A stretch of DNA of 64,000 nucleotides, taken from NCBI RefSeq assembly GCF_009739905.1, contig NZ_CP034279.1, forward strand, positions 744,001-808,000, written 5' to 3'. A program made the position numbers and the translations under genes. Source of the DNA: Streptomyces ficellus (GTDB lineage Bacteria; Actinomycetota; Actinomycetes; Streptomycetales; Streptomycetaceae). The notes under the pieces were generated by a model. The model searched no databases. It was given only the letters and a program-made list of their open reading frames with translations, and was not told the DNA's origin. Positions within the stretch are counted from its first letter, which is position 1. Every line of letters starts with the position of its first letter. Positions 45,441 to 54,465 of the stretch are shown here, in pieces.

Positions 45441-46309
45441 AGGCGCGACAGGCGCCGGTCGGCGAGGGGTTTGCCGCCGGTCTGGCAGGTGGGGCAGTAC
45501 TGGAGCGACGAGTCGCGGTACGACACCTCGCGGATGGTGTCGCCGCAGACGGGGCACGGCTCACCCGTGCGGCCGTGGACGCGCAGCCCGCTCTTCTTCT
45601 CGGCCTTGAGGCGCCCGGCGGCGACCCCGTGGCTGCGTTCCACCGCCTCGGTCAGCGTGGTGCGCATCGCCTCGTAGAGGGCGGTGGTCTCCTCCTCGGT
45701 GAGGTTCTGCACGGGCTTGAACGGCGACATCCGGGCCACGTGCAGGATCTCGTCGCTGTACGCGTTGCCGATGCCCGCGATCAGGCTCTGGTCGCGCAGC
45801 GCGCCCTTGATCTGGCGCCGCTCCCCGGCCAGCAGGGCGGCGAAGGCGTTTCGGTCGAAGCCGTCGGCGAGCGGGTCGGGGCCGAGGCGGGCGACTCCGG
45901 GGACGTCGGCCGGGTCGTGGACGAGGTGGACGGCGAGACGTTTGGTGGTGCCCGCCTCGGTGAGGTCGAAGCCGTCGCCGCCGGTGAGCGCGACGCGCAG
46001 GGCGAGCGGCCCCTTGCCGGGGCGCGGCAGCCCGGTGGGCAGGACGTCGCGCCACTGGAGCCAGCCGGCGCGGGCGAGGTGGATCAGCAGGTGGAGCCCG
46101 TCGGGCCGGCCGGGGCCGCTCGCCTCGACGTCCAGGAACTTGCCCCGTCGTCCGACGGCGGTGACGGTGGTGCCGTCGAGTGCGGACACGGGCGGGTCGT
46201 ACGTCTTGAGGACGCTGACCGCGACGGGCAGGGCGCGGGCGATCTCCTTGCCCACCAGGTTCTCGTCGAGGAACTCTCGCAGGGCTTCGACCTCGGGCAG
46301 CTCGGGCAT
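45431..46309 (-). CDS. Fpg/Nei-family DNA glycosylase (formamidopyrimidine-DNA glycosylase)
   Basis: 292 residues. Catalytic P2 and E3 are in the mature PELPEVE N-terminus, and K57 is in GRRGKFLD. The helix-two-turn-helix has IAGIGNAYSDEILH. The C-terminal zinc finger is CPVCGDTIREVSYRDSSL with CPTCQ. It excises oxidised purines and nicks the abasic site. Streptomycetes carry several paralogues. Whether this one is the MutM housekeeping copy is not clear, so no symbol is given. A partial repeat of its 3' end lies 214 bases beyond the stop. Confidence 0.9.
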   Translation of the reverse strand: MPELPEVEALREFLDENLVGKEIARALPVAVSVLKTYDPPVSALDGTTVTAVGRRGKFLDVEASGPGRPDGLHLLIHLARAGWLQWRDVLPTGLPRPGKGPLALRVALTGGDGFDLTEAGTTKRLAVHLVHDPADVPGVARLGPDPLADGFDRNAFAALLAGERRQIKGALRDQSLIAGIGNAYSDEILHVARMSPFKPVQNLTEEETTALYEAMRTTLTEAVERSHGVAAGRLKAEKKSGLRVHGRTGEPCPVCGDTIREVSYRDSSLQYCPTCQTGGKPLADRRLSRLLK

Positions 46310-46368
46310 GTCTCCAGCCTGCCGCAGGCGGGCCCGGTGTGCCGCCCCGGGCCCGCCCGTCGGCGGGG

Positions 46369-47739
46369 TCAGCCGGACCTGTCGGTGATCTTGACGAGGT
46401 CGGTGAGTTCGTCGGAGATGGCGGCGGCGAGCCGGTCCACGTCCGGTACGGCCTTGCCGTCGGCGACGAGCCCGGTGTGGACGCGTCCGTCGTACGGGGA
46501 CATCGCGACGGCGAGGGCCTGGCCCTGGGCGAGCGGGGCCATCGGGTGGAGGGCGCGCAGCGGGTGGCCGCCGAGGGACAGGGTGGAGCGGGGCAGCGGC
46601 ACGTTGGTGACCAGGACGTCGAACAGCATGCGCGCGGCTCCCCCGGCGAGCGGCGCGCCGAAGCGGTGGGCGAGGGGCGGCAGTTGATCGGCGAGTACGG
46701 CGAGGGCCCCGGCCCCGCGGGAGGGCCCGGCGGCCTTGTTGCGGTCCATTCCGCGCCGTACGGCGTCGAGCCGGCCCAGCGGGTCGGGGTCGGAGACCGG
46801 CAGGTCGAGGAGGTAGGCCGAGAAGGTGTTGCCGGGGCCGGGTCCGGGGGCGCCGCCCGGGCGGCGCCGGGAGACCGGGACGAGGGCGCGCGGGTCGGCG
46901 GCGGGCAGCGGCTCGCCGCGCTCCAGCATCCAGTGGCGCAGGGCACCGGTGAAGACGGCGAGCAGCACGTCGTTGGCGGTGCCGCCGGTGACCCTGCGGA
47001 CCCGCCGTACCTCCTCCAGGTCGAGGTCGACGGTGGCCAGCCGGCGCGTTCCGCTGGAGCCGGCGGTGAGGGCGGGCGTGCCGCGCGGGTCGAGGCGGCT
47101 GGCCCGTACGACGGAGGCGCCGACGCCCAGGGCACGGCCGAGTTCCTCGATGCGGCCGCGCGCGGCGCCGGCGACGTTCAGCGGGCCGGGCAGCCAGGAG
47201 CGGGGGGTCACGGGGCGCGGGCGGCGGCGGCCGGGCGGCCGGGCGCCGGCGATCTGGTCGAAGATCCCGGCGCCGATGGCGACGGCGCGCATCCCGTCGG
47301 CGAGCGCGTGGTGGAGTTTGACGAGGACGGCGAAGGGCCCGCCGGGCTCCCCGGTCAGCAGGTACATCTCCCAGGGAGGCAGCCCGCGTTCGAGGGGGCG
47401 TTCCATCAGCTCGCCGGCGAGCCGGGTGGCCCTGGCGGTGAAGTCGCCGGGGTCGGCGCCGTCCGTCAGCCGGAGGTGGTGGACGTGCCGGCGTACGTCG
47501 AAGGCCTTGTCGGTGCTCCAGGCGGCGCCGCCGACGGGCAGCAGGACGTCACGCACCCGCATCCGCAGCCGGGGTACGGCCGCGGCGCGTTCCGCGAGCA
47601 GGGCGAGGATCTCGGCGGGTCCGCCCGGGGCGTCGGGGGCCGGGTCGAACCGGGCGAGGGCGCCCAGGTGCATGGGGTGGTCGGCCGTTTCGAGGTGCCA
47701 GAAGGCCAGGTCGAGAGGTGCCAGCAGCTCACTGCTCAA
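46369..47739 (-). CDS. Wax ester synthase / diacylglycerol acyltransferase (WS/DGAT)
   Basis: 456 residues, standard for the family. The catalytic HHxxxDG is H143-H144-A-L-A-D-G. ANDVLLAVFTGALRHWM and the PLPRSTLSLGGHPL region are family elements. It transfers acyl groups from acyl-CoA to diacylglycerol or alcohols, making storage triacylglycerol. Streptomycetes accumulate such lipid in stationary phase. Two 18-bp tandem repeats lie just upstream (47763-47798). It is transcribed in the same direction as the neighbouring phosphatase gene. Confidence 0.93.
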   Translation of the reverse strand: MSSELLAPLDLAFWHLETADHPMHLGALARFDPAPDAPGGPAEILALLAERAAAVPRLRMRVRDVLLPVGGAAWSTDKAFDVRRHVHHLRLTDGADPGDFTARATRLAGELMERPLERGLPPWEMYLLTGEPGGPFAVLVKLHHALADGMRAVAIGAGIFDQIAGARPPGRRRPRPVTPRSWLPGPLNVAGAARGRIEELGRALGVGASVVRASRLDPRGTPALTAGSSGTRRLATVDLDLEEVRRVRRVTGGTANDVLLAVFTGALRHWMLERGEPLPAADPRALVPVSRRRPGGAPGPGPGNTFSAYLLDLPVSDPDPLGRLDAVRRGMDRNKAAGPSRGAGALAVLADQLPPLAHRFGAPLAGGAARMLFDVLVTNVPLPRSTLSLGGHPLRALHPMAPLAQGQALAVAMSPYDGRVHTGLVADGKAVPDVDRLAAAISDELTDLVKITDRSG

Positions 47740-47762
47740 GGGATCCCCATGTCGTGCGAGGG

Positions 47763-47798
47763 CCGTGTGTCGGACGAGACCCGTGTGTGGGACGAGGG
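47763..47798. repeat. Two 18-bp tandem repeats in the WS/DGAT leader
   Basis: CCGTGTGTCGGACGAGAC (47763-47780) is followed by CCGTGTGTGGGACGAGGG (47781-47798), 15 of 18 positions identical. They lie 24-59 bases upstream of the WS/DGAT ATG. No function assigned. Confidence 0.55.
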
Positions 47799-47920
47799 CC
47801 GAGGAAGGCTACAGGTACCGCAGTCAATCGCCTGCGGTCGGTTACGGTCAAGTACGATCGCTTCACTTACAGTTAACAGTGGATGTCCTGAACATTTCCG
47901 GTCGCGCGGCGATGTCGGCG

Positions 47921-49993
47921 TCACGCTTCCGCCCGGTCGGTGATGGTGAACTCGCACCAGACGCACTTCCCGGTGCCGCGCGACTCGACGCCCCATCCGT
48001 CGGCGAGCCGGTCGACGAGCAGCAGTCCCCGTCCCGAGACACCCGAGAGGCCCGCCTCGCGGCGCCGGGGCAGGGCACTGGAGCGGTCCTCGACCTCGAC
48101 CCTGAGCCGCCGCCCGGAGCCCGCCGGCACCCGCAGGGTCACGATCGCCCCGCCGTCGGTGTGGAGCAGCGCGTTGGTGATCAGTTCGTCGGCGGCCAGC
48201 TCGATCTCGTCGGACCGCTCCCCCGCGCCCCAGGTGCGCACGGCCGCCCGGAGCATGTGGCGCGCGGAGCTGAGCGCCTCGGGGTCGCTCTGGGCCACGT
48301 GCTGCTGGAACCGTCCGCCGGGCTGGGGCGTGGAGCCGCCCCTGCGGCGCAGCAGGAGGACGGCGACGTCGTCGTCCCCGCCGCGCTCGTCGACCACGTC
48401 GCACATGTGGTCGGCGAGTTCCTGGAGGTCGTCCGGGCCGTTGCGCACCAGCGCCGCGAGCCACCGCATGCCCTCGTCGAGGTCGGCACCCGGCTGCTCG
48501 ACGAGGCCGTCGGTGTAGAGCAGCAGGGCCTGGCCGGGGTCCAGCTCCAGGATGCCGACGGGGTAGTCGAGCCGGCCGAACTCCGCCGACAGGCCCAGCG
48601 GCATCCCGCCCGGCACCGGCACCCGGCGGCAGTCGCCGTCGGTGTCGCGCAGCAGGGGGTCGACATGGCCCGCCCGCACCACCTGCACCACCCCCGTCGC
48701 CAGGTCGGCCTCCAGATAGGTGCAGGTGGCGAACCGGTCGGTGTCCAGCTCGTGCAGGAAGGAGGAGGCCCGCGCCATCACGGTGGCGGGGGTGTGCCCC
48801 TCCGCCGCGTACGCCCGCAGCACGATGCGCAGCTGGCCCATGACGGCCGCGGCGTGCGTGTCGTGGCCCTGGACGTCCCCGATGACGGCGCCGACCCGCC
48901 CGCCCGGCAGCGGGATGACGTCGTACCAGTCGCCCCCGATGTCCCGGCCGAGCCGGGCCGACCGGTAGCGGACGGCGATCTGCGCGCCGGGGACCTCGGG
49001 GATCCGGCGCGGCAGCATGGCCTGCTGGAGCCCTTCCGCGAGGTCGTGCTCCTGCTCGAAGAGCATGGCGCGCTGGAGGCTCTGGGCGATGCTGCTGCCC
49101 AGCGCGACCAGCACGTTGCGGTCCTCCGGCGAGAAGCCGCTCTTGTCGCTGTAGAGCAGGCCGAGCGCGCCGATGGGCCGGGCTTGGGCGATCAGCGGCA
49201 GATAGGCGGCGGAGGTGATCCCGAGGCCGCTGATGTTCGGCCAGAGGATGGGATAGGACGTGGCGAAGTCCTCGGGCGACTCGATGAAGCGGGGGGCGAG
49301 GGTGCGCACCACCTCGCTCATCGGGTACTGCTCGTCCACCCGGGTGTAGCGGGTGCCCGGCACGAAGGAGCCCTCGGGCCCGTCGGCCACCAGGTGGATG
49401 CGCCCCGCCTCCAGCAGGCCCATCACGAGGCTGGTCGCCCCGAAGTGCTCCAGGCCGTGCGAGTCCTTCAGCACGTCGATGACGTCCTGGACGGTACGGG
49501 CGTGGGCCAGCGCCGCCGTCGTGGTCTCGACGACGCTGGTCTGGCGTCGGCGCTCCTCGTCCACCTCCCGCCGGGCCGTGGACTCGGCGAGTTCCTGCGT
49601 GGCGTCCCGGACGATCCCGATGATGCGGCGCGGGCGGCCCGTCTCGTCCCGCCGGATGAAGCCCTGCGTGTGCGTCCAGCGCAGACCGCCGTCACGGGTG
49701 CGGATGCGGAAGTAGGCGCCGTAGTGCGTGCTGCCGCTCTTGAGGGCCTGGGCCACCATCCCGTCGAGCCGGACGGACTCGCTGGGCGGGACGCGGGAGG
49801 CAAGGCTCTCCGGCCGGCCGTCGTACTCGGTGGCGTCCACCTGGAACACGTCGAGGGCGGTCTGGTCCATGTGCATGAGCCCGGTGTCGAGGTCCCAGTC
49901 GAAGCTGCCCATGCGGTTGAGGGTCAGGCTCATATCCGGGTGGGCGGGCCAGTCCGCGGGAAGCGACAGGGCTTCCGCTGCCCGATCAACCAT
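47921..49993 (-). CDS. PAS-GAF-PP2C (SpoIIE-type) phosphatase with C-terminal ATPase domain
   Basis: 690 residues. PAS (about 25-140), a coiled linker AESTARREVDEERRRQTSV, GAF (about 160-305), SpoIIE phosphatase (about 325-540) and a HATPase domain (about 560-680). Phosphatase metal residues are in GGDWYDVI, VIGDVQGHD and DGLVEQPG. The ATPase has ELAADELITNALLHTDGG and GLLLVDRLADGWGV. Such proteins act as partner-switching regulators, dephosphorylating anti-sigma antagonists while the RsbW-like domain binds or phosphorylates them. The signal and partners are unknown. It has no membrane segment. Confidence 0.9.
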   Translation of the reverse strand: MVDRAAEALSLPADWPAHPDMSLTLNRMGSFDWDLDTGLMHMDQTALDVFQVDATEYDGRPESLASRVPPSESVRLDGMVAQALKSGSTHYGAYFRIRTRDGGLRWTHTQGFIRRDETGRPRRIIGIVRDATQELAESTARREVDEERRRQTSVVETTTAALAHARTVQDVIDVLKDSHGLEHFGATSLVMGLLEAGRIHLVADGPEGSFVPGTRYTRVDEQYPMSEVVRTLAPRFIESPEDFATSYPILWPNISGLGITSAAYLPLIAQARPIGALGLLYSDKSGFSPEDRNVLVALGSSIAQSLQRAMLFEQEHDLAEGLQQAMLPRRIPEVPGAQIAVRYRSARLGRDIGGDWYDVIPLPGGRVGAVIGDVQGHDTHAAAVMGQLRIVLRAYAAEGHTPATVMARASSFLHELDTDRFATCTYLEADLATGVVQVVRAGHVDPLLRDTDGDCRRVPVPGGMPLGLSAEFGRLDYPVGILELDPGQALLLYTDGLVEQPGADLDEGMRWLAALVRNGPDDLQELADHMCDVVDERGGDDDVAVLLLRRRGGSTPQPGGRFQQHVAQSDPEALSSARHMLRAAVRTWGAGERSDEIELAADELITNALLHTDGGAIVTLRVPAGSGRRLRVEVEDRSSALPRRREAGLSGVSGRGLLLVDRLADGWGVESRGTGKCVWCEFTITDRAEA

Positions 49994-50125
49994 GGAGCCA
50001 CTCTGTCATCATTCGTCCGGTTTCTCGACTGTTCGTATCCACCTCGCGCCCGGGGCCGCCGGGTCGCCGCCACGCTGGTCCGGCGGTCCGGCGGTCCGGG
50101 GGCCGGGGGCCGGGGGCCGGGGGCG

Positions 50126-51424
50126 TCAGGCGTCGTGGAGTTCGGGCCCGAGCAGGACGTCCTCCGGCTCCACCGGCGCGCCGTCCCCCTGCCCCTCTCC
50201 GGTCGGGTCGCCACCCGTGCCGGGAAGCCCGGCACCGTCCGGTACGCCGGGTGCGTCCGGCCCGGTGGGCGCGTCCGGCACCTGCGGCTCGGGGGGCTGG
50301 ACGGGCTCGGCGGGCTCGGCGGGTTCAGCCGGTTCGGCAGGGGCATCGGGGCGTCCGGGGGCGTCCGGCGCGGGCAGGACCGGGGGCGGCGGGGAGGGCG
50401 GCGGTGTCGGACAGCCGGGCGGCACGGCCCGGACGCCGCCGACCGCGGTCGGGCAGTCGGCAGGCTCCACCGGCTGGGGCAGTTGGGGCTCCTGGGGCTC
50501 CTCCGAGGCGGGGGGCGCCAGGAGGTCACGCTCGCCGGGGGCGTACGGGGGCGGCACCTCGGGGCGCCTGTCCCGCTGGACGCCGGTGCCCGTGAGGCGT
50601 TCGAGCCAGGTGTTGTCGAGGAGGTTCACGATGATCAGGCTGTGCACCACCTGCTGGGTGGGCGTGATGATCACGACGCGCCCGGGGTCGTAGCCGGCCC
50701 ACGGCTTCACCCTGCCCGCGTTGGGCCCCTGGACCCCGTCGGCGCGGTGGGCCCGGCCGGCCCGCTCGGTCCCGTCCGCCCCCGCGGCGGCGCCGGCCGC
50801 GCGGGAGAAGGACGGCGACCGCAGCGGACTGCCGCTCGCGCACCGTACGCGCGGAGCGCCGTACTGGTCGACCAGGACGGCGGTACCGGTCTGGAGGACG
50901 GCCTGGTGGGGCGTTGCCGCTCCGTCACGGTAGCCGTGACCGGTGACCCGGGCGTCGGCGCGCAGCACCACCGGGGTGAGGCCGCGCATCCAGGACGCGA
51001 TCCCGGCCGGGCCGATCCCGGCGGCCTGGGCGAAGGCCCCCGCCCTGGTGGCGTCCTCCGTCAGCAGGCGCACCTGCCGCTCGACGTCGCAGGCGGGCAC
51101 CGAGGGCGTACCGCCGTAGAGGCCGGGCGTGGAGCCGGGCACGGCCCGTGGGCCCTGCGCCTCGGCGCCGTCCCGCCGGGGCGGTACGGGTACGTTCCGG
51201 GCGCGCCGGACGGTCGAGGCGGTGAAGGGGTCGGCCCCCGGATCGGCGGCCGGGTGAAGGCGCACGTCACGCGCGTCCGCCACGGCCCGCGCCTCGGCCG
51301 CGGCGCGCCGGTCACGGTCCTCCGCGCCGCCACAGCCGGCGGTCAGCAGCACGGCGGCGGCCAGCAGGGCGGCCGGCGCGGCGAGCGCGGCGTACCGGCG
51401 GCGGCGACGTATCGGTGAACCCAC
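50126..51424 (-). CDS. DUF6777-type lipoprotein with a long proline-rich tail
   Basis: 432 residues. Basic N-terminus, hydrophobic segment and lipobox LTAGC. The folded part (about 60-300) has PSVPACDVERQVRLLTED, SWMRGLTPVVLRADARVTGHGYRDGAATPHQAVLQ and VLVDQYGAPRVRCASGSPL. I recognise this as the pattern of the DUF6777 family. The C-terminal 120 residues are Pro/Glu/Ala-rich low complexity, with AEPAEPAEPAEPV repeats. Function unknown; outer-face location inferred. It is divergent from the YndJ operon. Confidence 0.8.
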   Translation of the reverse strand: MGSPIRRRRRYAALAAPAALLAAAVLLTAGCGGAEDRDRRAAAEARAVADARDVRLHPAADPGADPFTASTVRRARNVPVPPRRDGAEAQGPRAVPGSTPGLYGGTPSVPACDVERQVRLLTEDATRAGAFAQAAGIGPAGIASWMRGLTPVVLRADARVTGHGYRDGAATPHQAVLQTGTAVLVDQYGAPRVRCASGSPLRSPSFSRAAGAAAGADGTERAGRAHRADGVQGPNAGRVKPWAGYDPGRVVIITPTQQVVHSLIIVNLLDNTWLERLTGTGVQRDRRPEVPPPYAPGERDLLAPPASEEPQEPQLPQPVEPADCPTAVGGVRAVPPGCPTPPPSPPPPVLPAPDAPGRPDAPAEPAEPAEPAEPVQPPEPQVPDAPTGPDAPGVPDGAGLPGTGGDPTGEGQGDGAPVEPEDVLLGPELHDA

Positions 51425-51502
51425 GCGAGCCTCCTCTAGGTGGTTCCTGTCTGCCGGATACCTGTCCGGGCCGCAACCGGAGATCCCGCCACCCAGGTGG
51501 AC

Positions 51503-51516
51503 TTGAACACGTTCAA
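51503..51516. promoter_or_regulatory. Operator copy 1, overlapping the -35 of the YndJ operon
   Basis: TTGAACACGTTCAA, a palindrome with 6-base arms TTGAAC/GTTCAA and a two-base centre. The first six bases are also the -35 hexamer of the promoter whose -10 is TACGCT (51526-51531), 17 bases downstream. An identical copy lies at 51538-51551. Confidence 0.75.
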
Positions 51517-51531
51517 AAGAAGCTCTACGCT
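51503..51531 (+). promoter_or_regulatory. Promoter of the YndJ-DUF1990-LMF operon
   Basis: -35 TTGAAC (51503-51508), 17-base spacer, -10 TACGCT (51526-51531). Transcription would start near 51538, the first base of the second palindrome and 31 bases before the YndJ ATG. The ideal spacing makes this one of the better promoter calls in the window. Confidence 0.7.
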
Positions 51532-51537
51532 CAGGAA

Positions 51538-51551
51538 TTGAACACGTTCAA
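51538..51551. promoter_or_regulatory. Operator copy 2, over the transcription start of the YndJ operon
   Basis: Second TTGAACACGTTCAA, identical to 51503-51516 and offset by 35 bases. It covers the expected +1 position, so a bound dimer at either site would block polymerase. The size and symmetry resemble TetR-family operators. No TetR gene is in the window. Confidence 0.75.
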
Positions 51552-51568
51552 GCGAGGGGGTGGTGGCC

Positions 51569-52474
51569 ATGTGGGTGCTGGTCGATCTGGTGGTGACGCT
51601 CGGCATGCTGGTGATCGTCCCGGCGGGCCTGCGGCTGATGGACGACCCGGGACTCACCGCGATACGCCGACTGTGGCCGCTGTTCGCCGTGCCGGGCGCC
51701 GTCTGCCTGTGGCTGCCGCGCGGCGCGCCCGCCGGCGCGCTCGCCGCCTGCTACGCGCTGGGCACCGTCCTCCTCGCGCTGCACGCCCCGCGCCGCCTGC
51801 TCCGGACCCGGTCGGCGGCGCCCGCCGAGATCGCCGTCATGACCGCGCTGACCGCCCCGTCGGTGGCCGCGCTCTCCCTGGTCGCCGAGCGGCTCGGGCA
51901 CCGGCTGTTCGGCTTCGGCACCGACATCCTGGCGCTGACCGTCCCGCACTTCCACTTCGCCGGCTTCGCCGCCGCCCTGGTGGCCGGGCTCGTCTGCCGC
52001 GCCGTGGACCGCCCGGCCGCCCGCTTCGCGGCGCTCAGCGTTCCGCTGGGCACCCTGCTCGTCCTCCTGGGCTACTTCCTGGACGACTGGGCCGAACTGG
52101 CCGGGGCACTGGTCCTCACCGCCGGTATGTGGGCCGTGGCCCTGCTGACGTGGCGCGACGTGACGGCGAGGTGCCACGACCGGACCACCCGCCTGCTGCT
52201 CGCCGTGTCGTCCGCCGTCCTGGTGGCGACCATGCTCCTCGCGCTGAGCTGGGCGCTCGGCGAGGCGACCGGCCTGCCGCACCCCAGCCTTGCCTGGATG
52301 GCCGCCACCCATGGCCTCGGCAACGCGCTCGGCTTCGCCCTCTGCTCGGTGCTGGCCTGGCGCCGCCTGGAGGAGACCGAGGCGCCCCGCGGAAGACCGC
52401 ACCCCGACCACCAGGCCCACCAGCCCCCGCAGACCCGGCAGACTCAGTGGAAGACCGAGGAGACCCCGGCATGA
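51569..52474 (+). CDS. YndJ-like integral membrane protein
   Basis: 301 residues from the ATG at 51569 with an AGGGGGTGG ribosome-binding stretch; GTGs at 51560 and 51563 are alternatives. About eight membrane helices. VPHFHFAGFAAALVAGL and MAATHGLGNALGFALC resemble the C-terminal region of the YndJ family. Function not known. A hydrophilic His/Gln/Pro-rich tail follows the last helix. Its stop overlaps the DUF1990 start (ATGA, 52471-52474), so the two are translationally coupled. The promoter carries twin palindromes. Confidence 0.8.
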   Translation: MWVLVDLVVTLGMLVIVPAGLRLMDDPGLTAIRRLWPLFAVPGAVCLWLPRGAPAGALAACYALGTVLLALHAPRRLLRTRSAAPAEIAVMTALTAPSVAALSLVAERLGHRLFGFGTDILALTVPHFHFAGFAAALVAGLVCRAVDRPAARFAALSVPLGTLLVLLGYFLDDWAELAGALVLTAGMWAVALLTWRDVTARCHDRTTRLLLAVSSAVLVATMLLALSWALGEATGLPHPSLAWMAATHGLGNALGFALCSVLAWRRLEETEAPRGRPHPDHQAHQPPQTRQTQWKTEETPA

Positions 52475-53016
52475 CACGTCTGATACGCAGCCTCAGCACC
52501 CCCGCCGCCACCTCCGGCTTCAGCTACCCGGACGTCGGCGCGACCCGTACCCGCCCGCTCCCCGCCGGCTACCACCACCTGCACCACGAGGCGCTGATCG
52601 GCCACGGCCCGCACGCCCTCGCGTCGGCGGGCGCCGCCGTGACCACCTGGGCGATGCACCGGAGCTCCGGAGTACGGGTGCGGGCCGGGTCGGCGCGGGC
52701 CGAACCGGGCACCCGGGTCGACATCGCGCTCGGCGCCGGACCGCTCCGGATCGGCGTGCCGTGCGAGGTGGTGTGGACGGCGTACGAGGAGGACCGCATC
52801 GGCTTCGCGTACGGAACGCTGCACGGCCACCCGGAGATCGGGGAGGAGTCCTTCGTGGTGGACCGCCGCCCGGACGGAAGCGTGTGGTTCACCGTGACGG
52901 CCTTCAGCCGGCCCGGCCGCTGGTACACCCGGGCCGCCGGGCCGGTCGTCCCCGTACTCCAGCGGGCGTACGCGCGACACCTGGGCCGGACGCTGCGAAA
53001 GATCGCCGCGGCGTGA
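52471..53016 (+). CDS. DUF1990-family protein
   Basis: 181 residues. Family features are FSYPDVGATR near the N-terminus, YHHLHHEALIGHGPHAL, VPCEVVWTAYEEDRIGFAYGTLHGHPEIGEESFVVDR and a final FSRPGRWYTRAAGPVVPVLQRAYARHLGRTLR. DUF1990 is a lipid-binding-like fold found in bacteria and plants, and no activity has been assigned. It has no signal peptide or membrane segment. It starts within the YndJ stop and ends 22 bases before the lipase maturation factor gene. Confidence 0.88.
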   Translation: MTRLIRSLSTPAATSGFSYPDVGATRTRPLPAGYHHLHHEALIGHGPHALASAGAAVTTWAMHRSSGVRVRAGSARAEPGTRVDIALGAGPLRIGVPCEVVWTAYEEDRIGFAYGTLHGHPEIGEESFVVDRRPDGSVWFTVTAFSRPGRWYTRAAGPVVPVLQRAYARHLGRTLRKIAAA

Positions 53017-53038
53017 ACGGCGCCCGATACTGGGACCG

Positions 53039-54451
53039 ATGGAGTGGTCCTGGTTCACCTCGCCCGACTACTGGCTGAGCCGCCTGGTCTTCCAGCGCGG
53101 GCTCGCCGGGGTCTACCTGGTCGCGTTCCTCTGCGCGGCGCTCCAGTTCCGCGCGCTGATCGGCGAGCGCGGGATGCTGCCGGTGCCCGCGTACCTGCGC
53201 CGCGTCCCGCCCCGGGTGGCGCCCAGCGTCTTCCACCTCCACTACTCGGACCGGTTCTTCGCGCTCTGCGCGTGGACGGGGGCCGCCCTGTCGCTGGCGC
53301 TGGTCGCGGGCGCCGGGGACGCGGTGCCGCTCGCGGTCGCGATGCTGATGTGGGCACTGCTGTGGGCGCTGTACCTGTCCATCGTCAACGTCGGCCAGAC
53401 CTGGTACGGCTTCGGCTGGGAATCGCTGCTCCTGGAGGCGGGCTTCCTCGCCGTCTTCCTCGGCAATGAGGACACGGCCCCGCCCGTGCTGATCCTGTTC
53501 CTGCTGCGCTGGCTGCTGTTCCGGGTGGAGTTCGGGGCCGGGCTGATCAAGATGCGCGGCGACGCCTGCTGGCGCGATCTGACCTGCCTGTACTACCACC
53601 ACGAGACCCAGCCGATGCCGGGGCCGCTGAGCTGGTTCTTCCACCACCTCCCGAAGCCCCTGCACCGCGTGGAGGTCGCGGCCAACCACGTGACGCAACT
53701 GGTCGTGCCGGTCCTGCTCTTCACCCCCCAGCCGGTGGCGAGCGCGGCGGCGGGACTCGTCGCGCTGACGCAGCTGTGGCTGGTGCTGTCGGGCAACTTC
53801 TCCTGGCTGAACTGGATCACGATCGTGCTCGCCCTGTCGGCCGTGGACGGCTCCCTCGTCGCCGACGCGCCCGCGCTGCCCCCTCCCCCGCTCTGGTACG
53901 GGGTCCTGGTCATCGCCGTCACCGCGCTGGTGGTGGTCCTCAGCCGGCGCCCGGCGCGCAACCTGCTCTCCCGCCGCCAGGCCATGAACCGCTCCTTCGA
54001 CCCGCTGCACCTGGTCAACGCGTACGGAGCCTTCGGTACGGTCGGCCGGGTCCGGCACGAGCTCGTGATCGAGGGCACCGAGGAGCCGGCCGTCCACGCG
54101 GGCACGGTGTGGCGGGAGTACGAGTTCGAGGGCAAGCCCGGCGACGTGCGGCGGCTGCCGCGCCAGTTCGCCCCGTACCACCTGCGCCTCGACTGGATGA
54201 TGTGGTTCGCGGCGCTCTCGCCCGCGTACGCCCACCACTGGTTCGGGCCGTTCGTGGAGCGGCTGCTCGAAGGGGACCGCGACACACTGCGGCTGCTGCG
54301 CCACAACCCCTTCCCGGACGCCCCGCCCGTCCGGATCCGCGCCAGGCTCTACCGCTACCGCTTCACGACCCGGCGCGAACGGCGGGAGACGGGCGCCTGG
54401 TGGCACCGGACCTACGTACGGGAGTTCCTGCCGCCCACCCGGCTGTCGTGA
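53039..54451 (+). CDS. Lipase maturation factor family protein
   Basis: 470 residues with multiple membrane helices. Family elements are VNVGQTWYGFGWESLLLEAGFLAVFLG, LLRWLLFRVEFGAGLIKMRGDACWRDLTCLYYHHETQPMPGPLSW and HVTQLVVPVLLF. The C-terminus has NAYGAFGTVGRVRHELVIEGT and FAPYHLRLDWMMWFAAL. Vertebrate LMF1 helps fold dimeric lipases in the ER. The role of the bacterial proteins is unknown. Third gene of the YndJ operon. A strong hairpin follows after a short tandem repeat. Confidence 0.9.
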   Translation: MEWSWFTSPDYWLSRLVFQRGLAGVYLVAFLCAALQFRALIGERGMLPVPAYLRRVPPRVAPSVFHLHYSDRFFALCAWTGAALSLALVAGAGDAVPLAVAMLMWALLWALYLSIVNVGQTWYGFGWESLLLEAGFLAVFLGNEDTAPPVLILFLLRWLLFRVEFGAGLIKMRGDACWRDLTCLYYHHETQPMPGPLSWFFHHLPKPLHRVEVAANHVTQLVVPVLLFTPQPVASAAAGLVALTQLWLVLSGNFSWLNWITIVLALSAVDGSLVADAPALPPPPLWYGVLVIAVTALVVVLSRRPARNLLSRRQAMNRSFDPLHLVNAYGAFGTVGRVRHELVIEGTEEPAVHAGTVWREYEFEGKPGDVRRLPRQFAPYHLRLDWMMWFAALSPAYAHHWFGPFVERLLEGDRDTLRLLRHNPFPDAPPVRIRARLYRYRFTTRRERRETGAWWHRTYVREFLPPTRLS

Positions 54452-54465
54452 CGGCGGGAGGACTC

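Noticed and set aside
47870..47900. ACAGTTAACAGT-type sequence upstream of the WS/DGAT gene as an operator
   Set aside because: Only the GTTAAC core is truly palindromic, and no regulator gene is adjacent.
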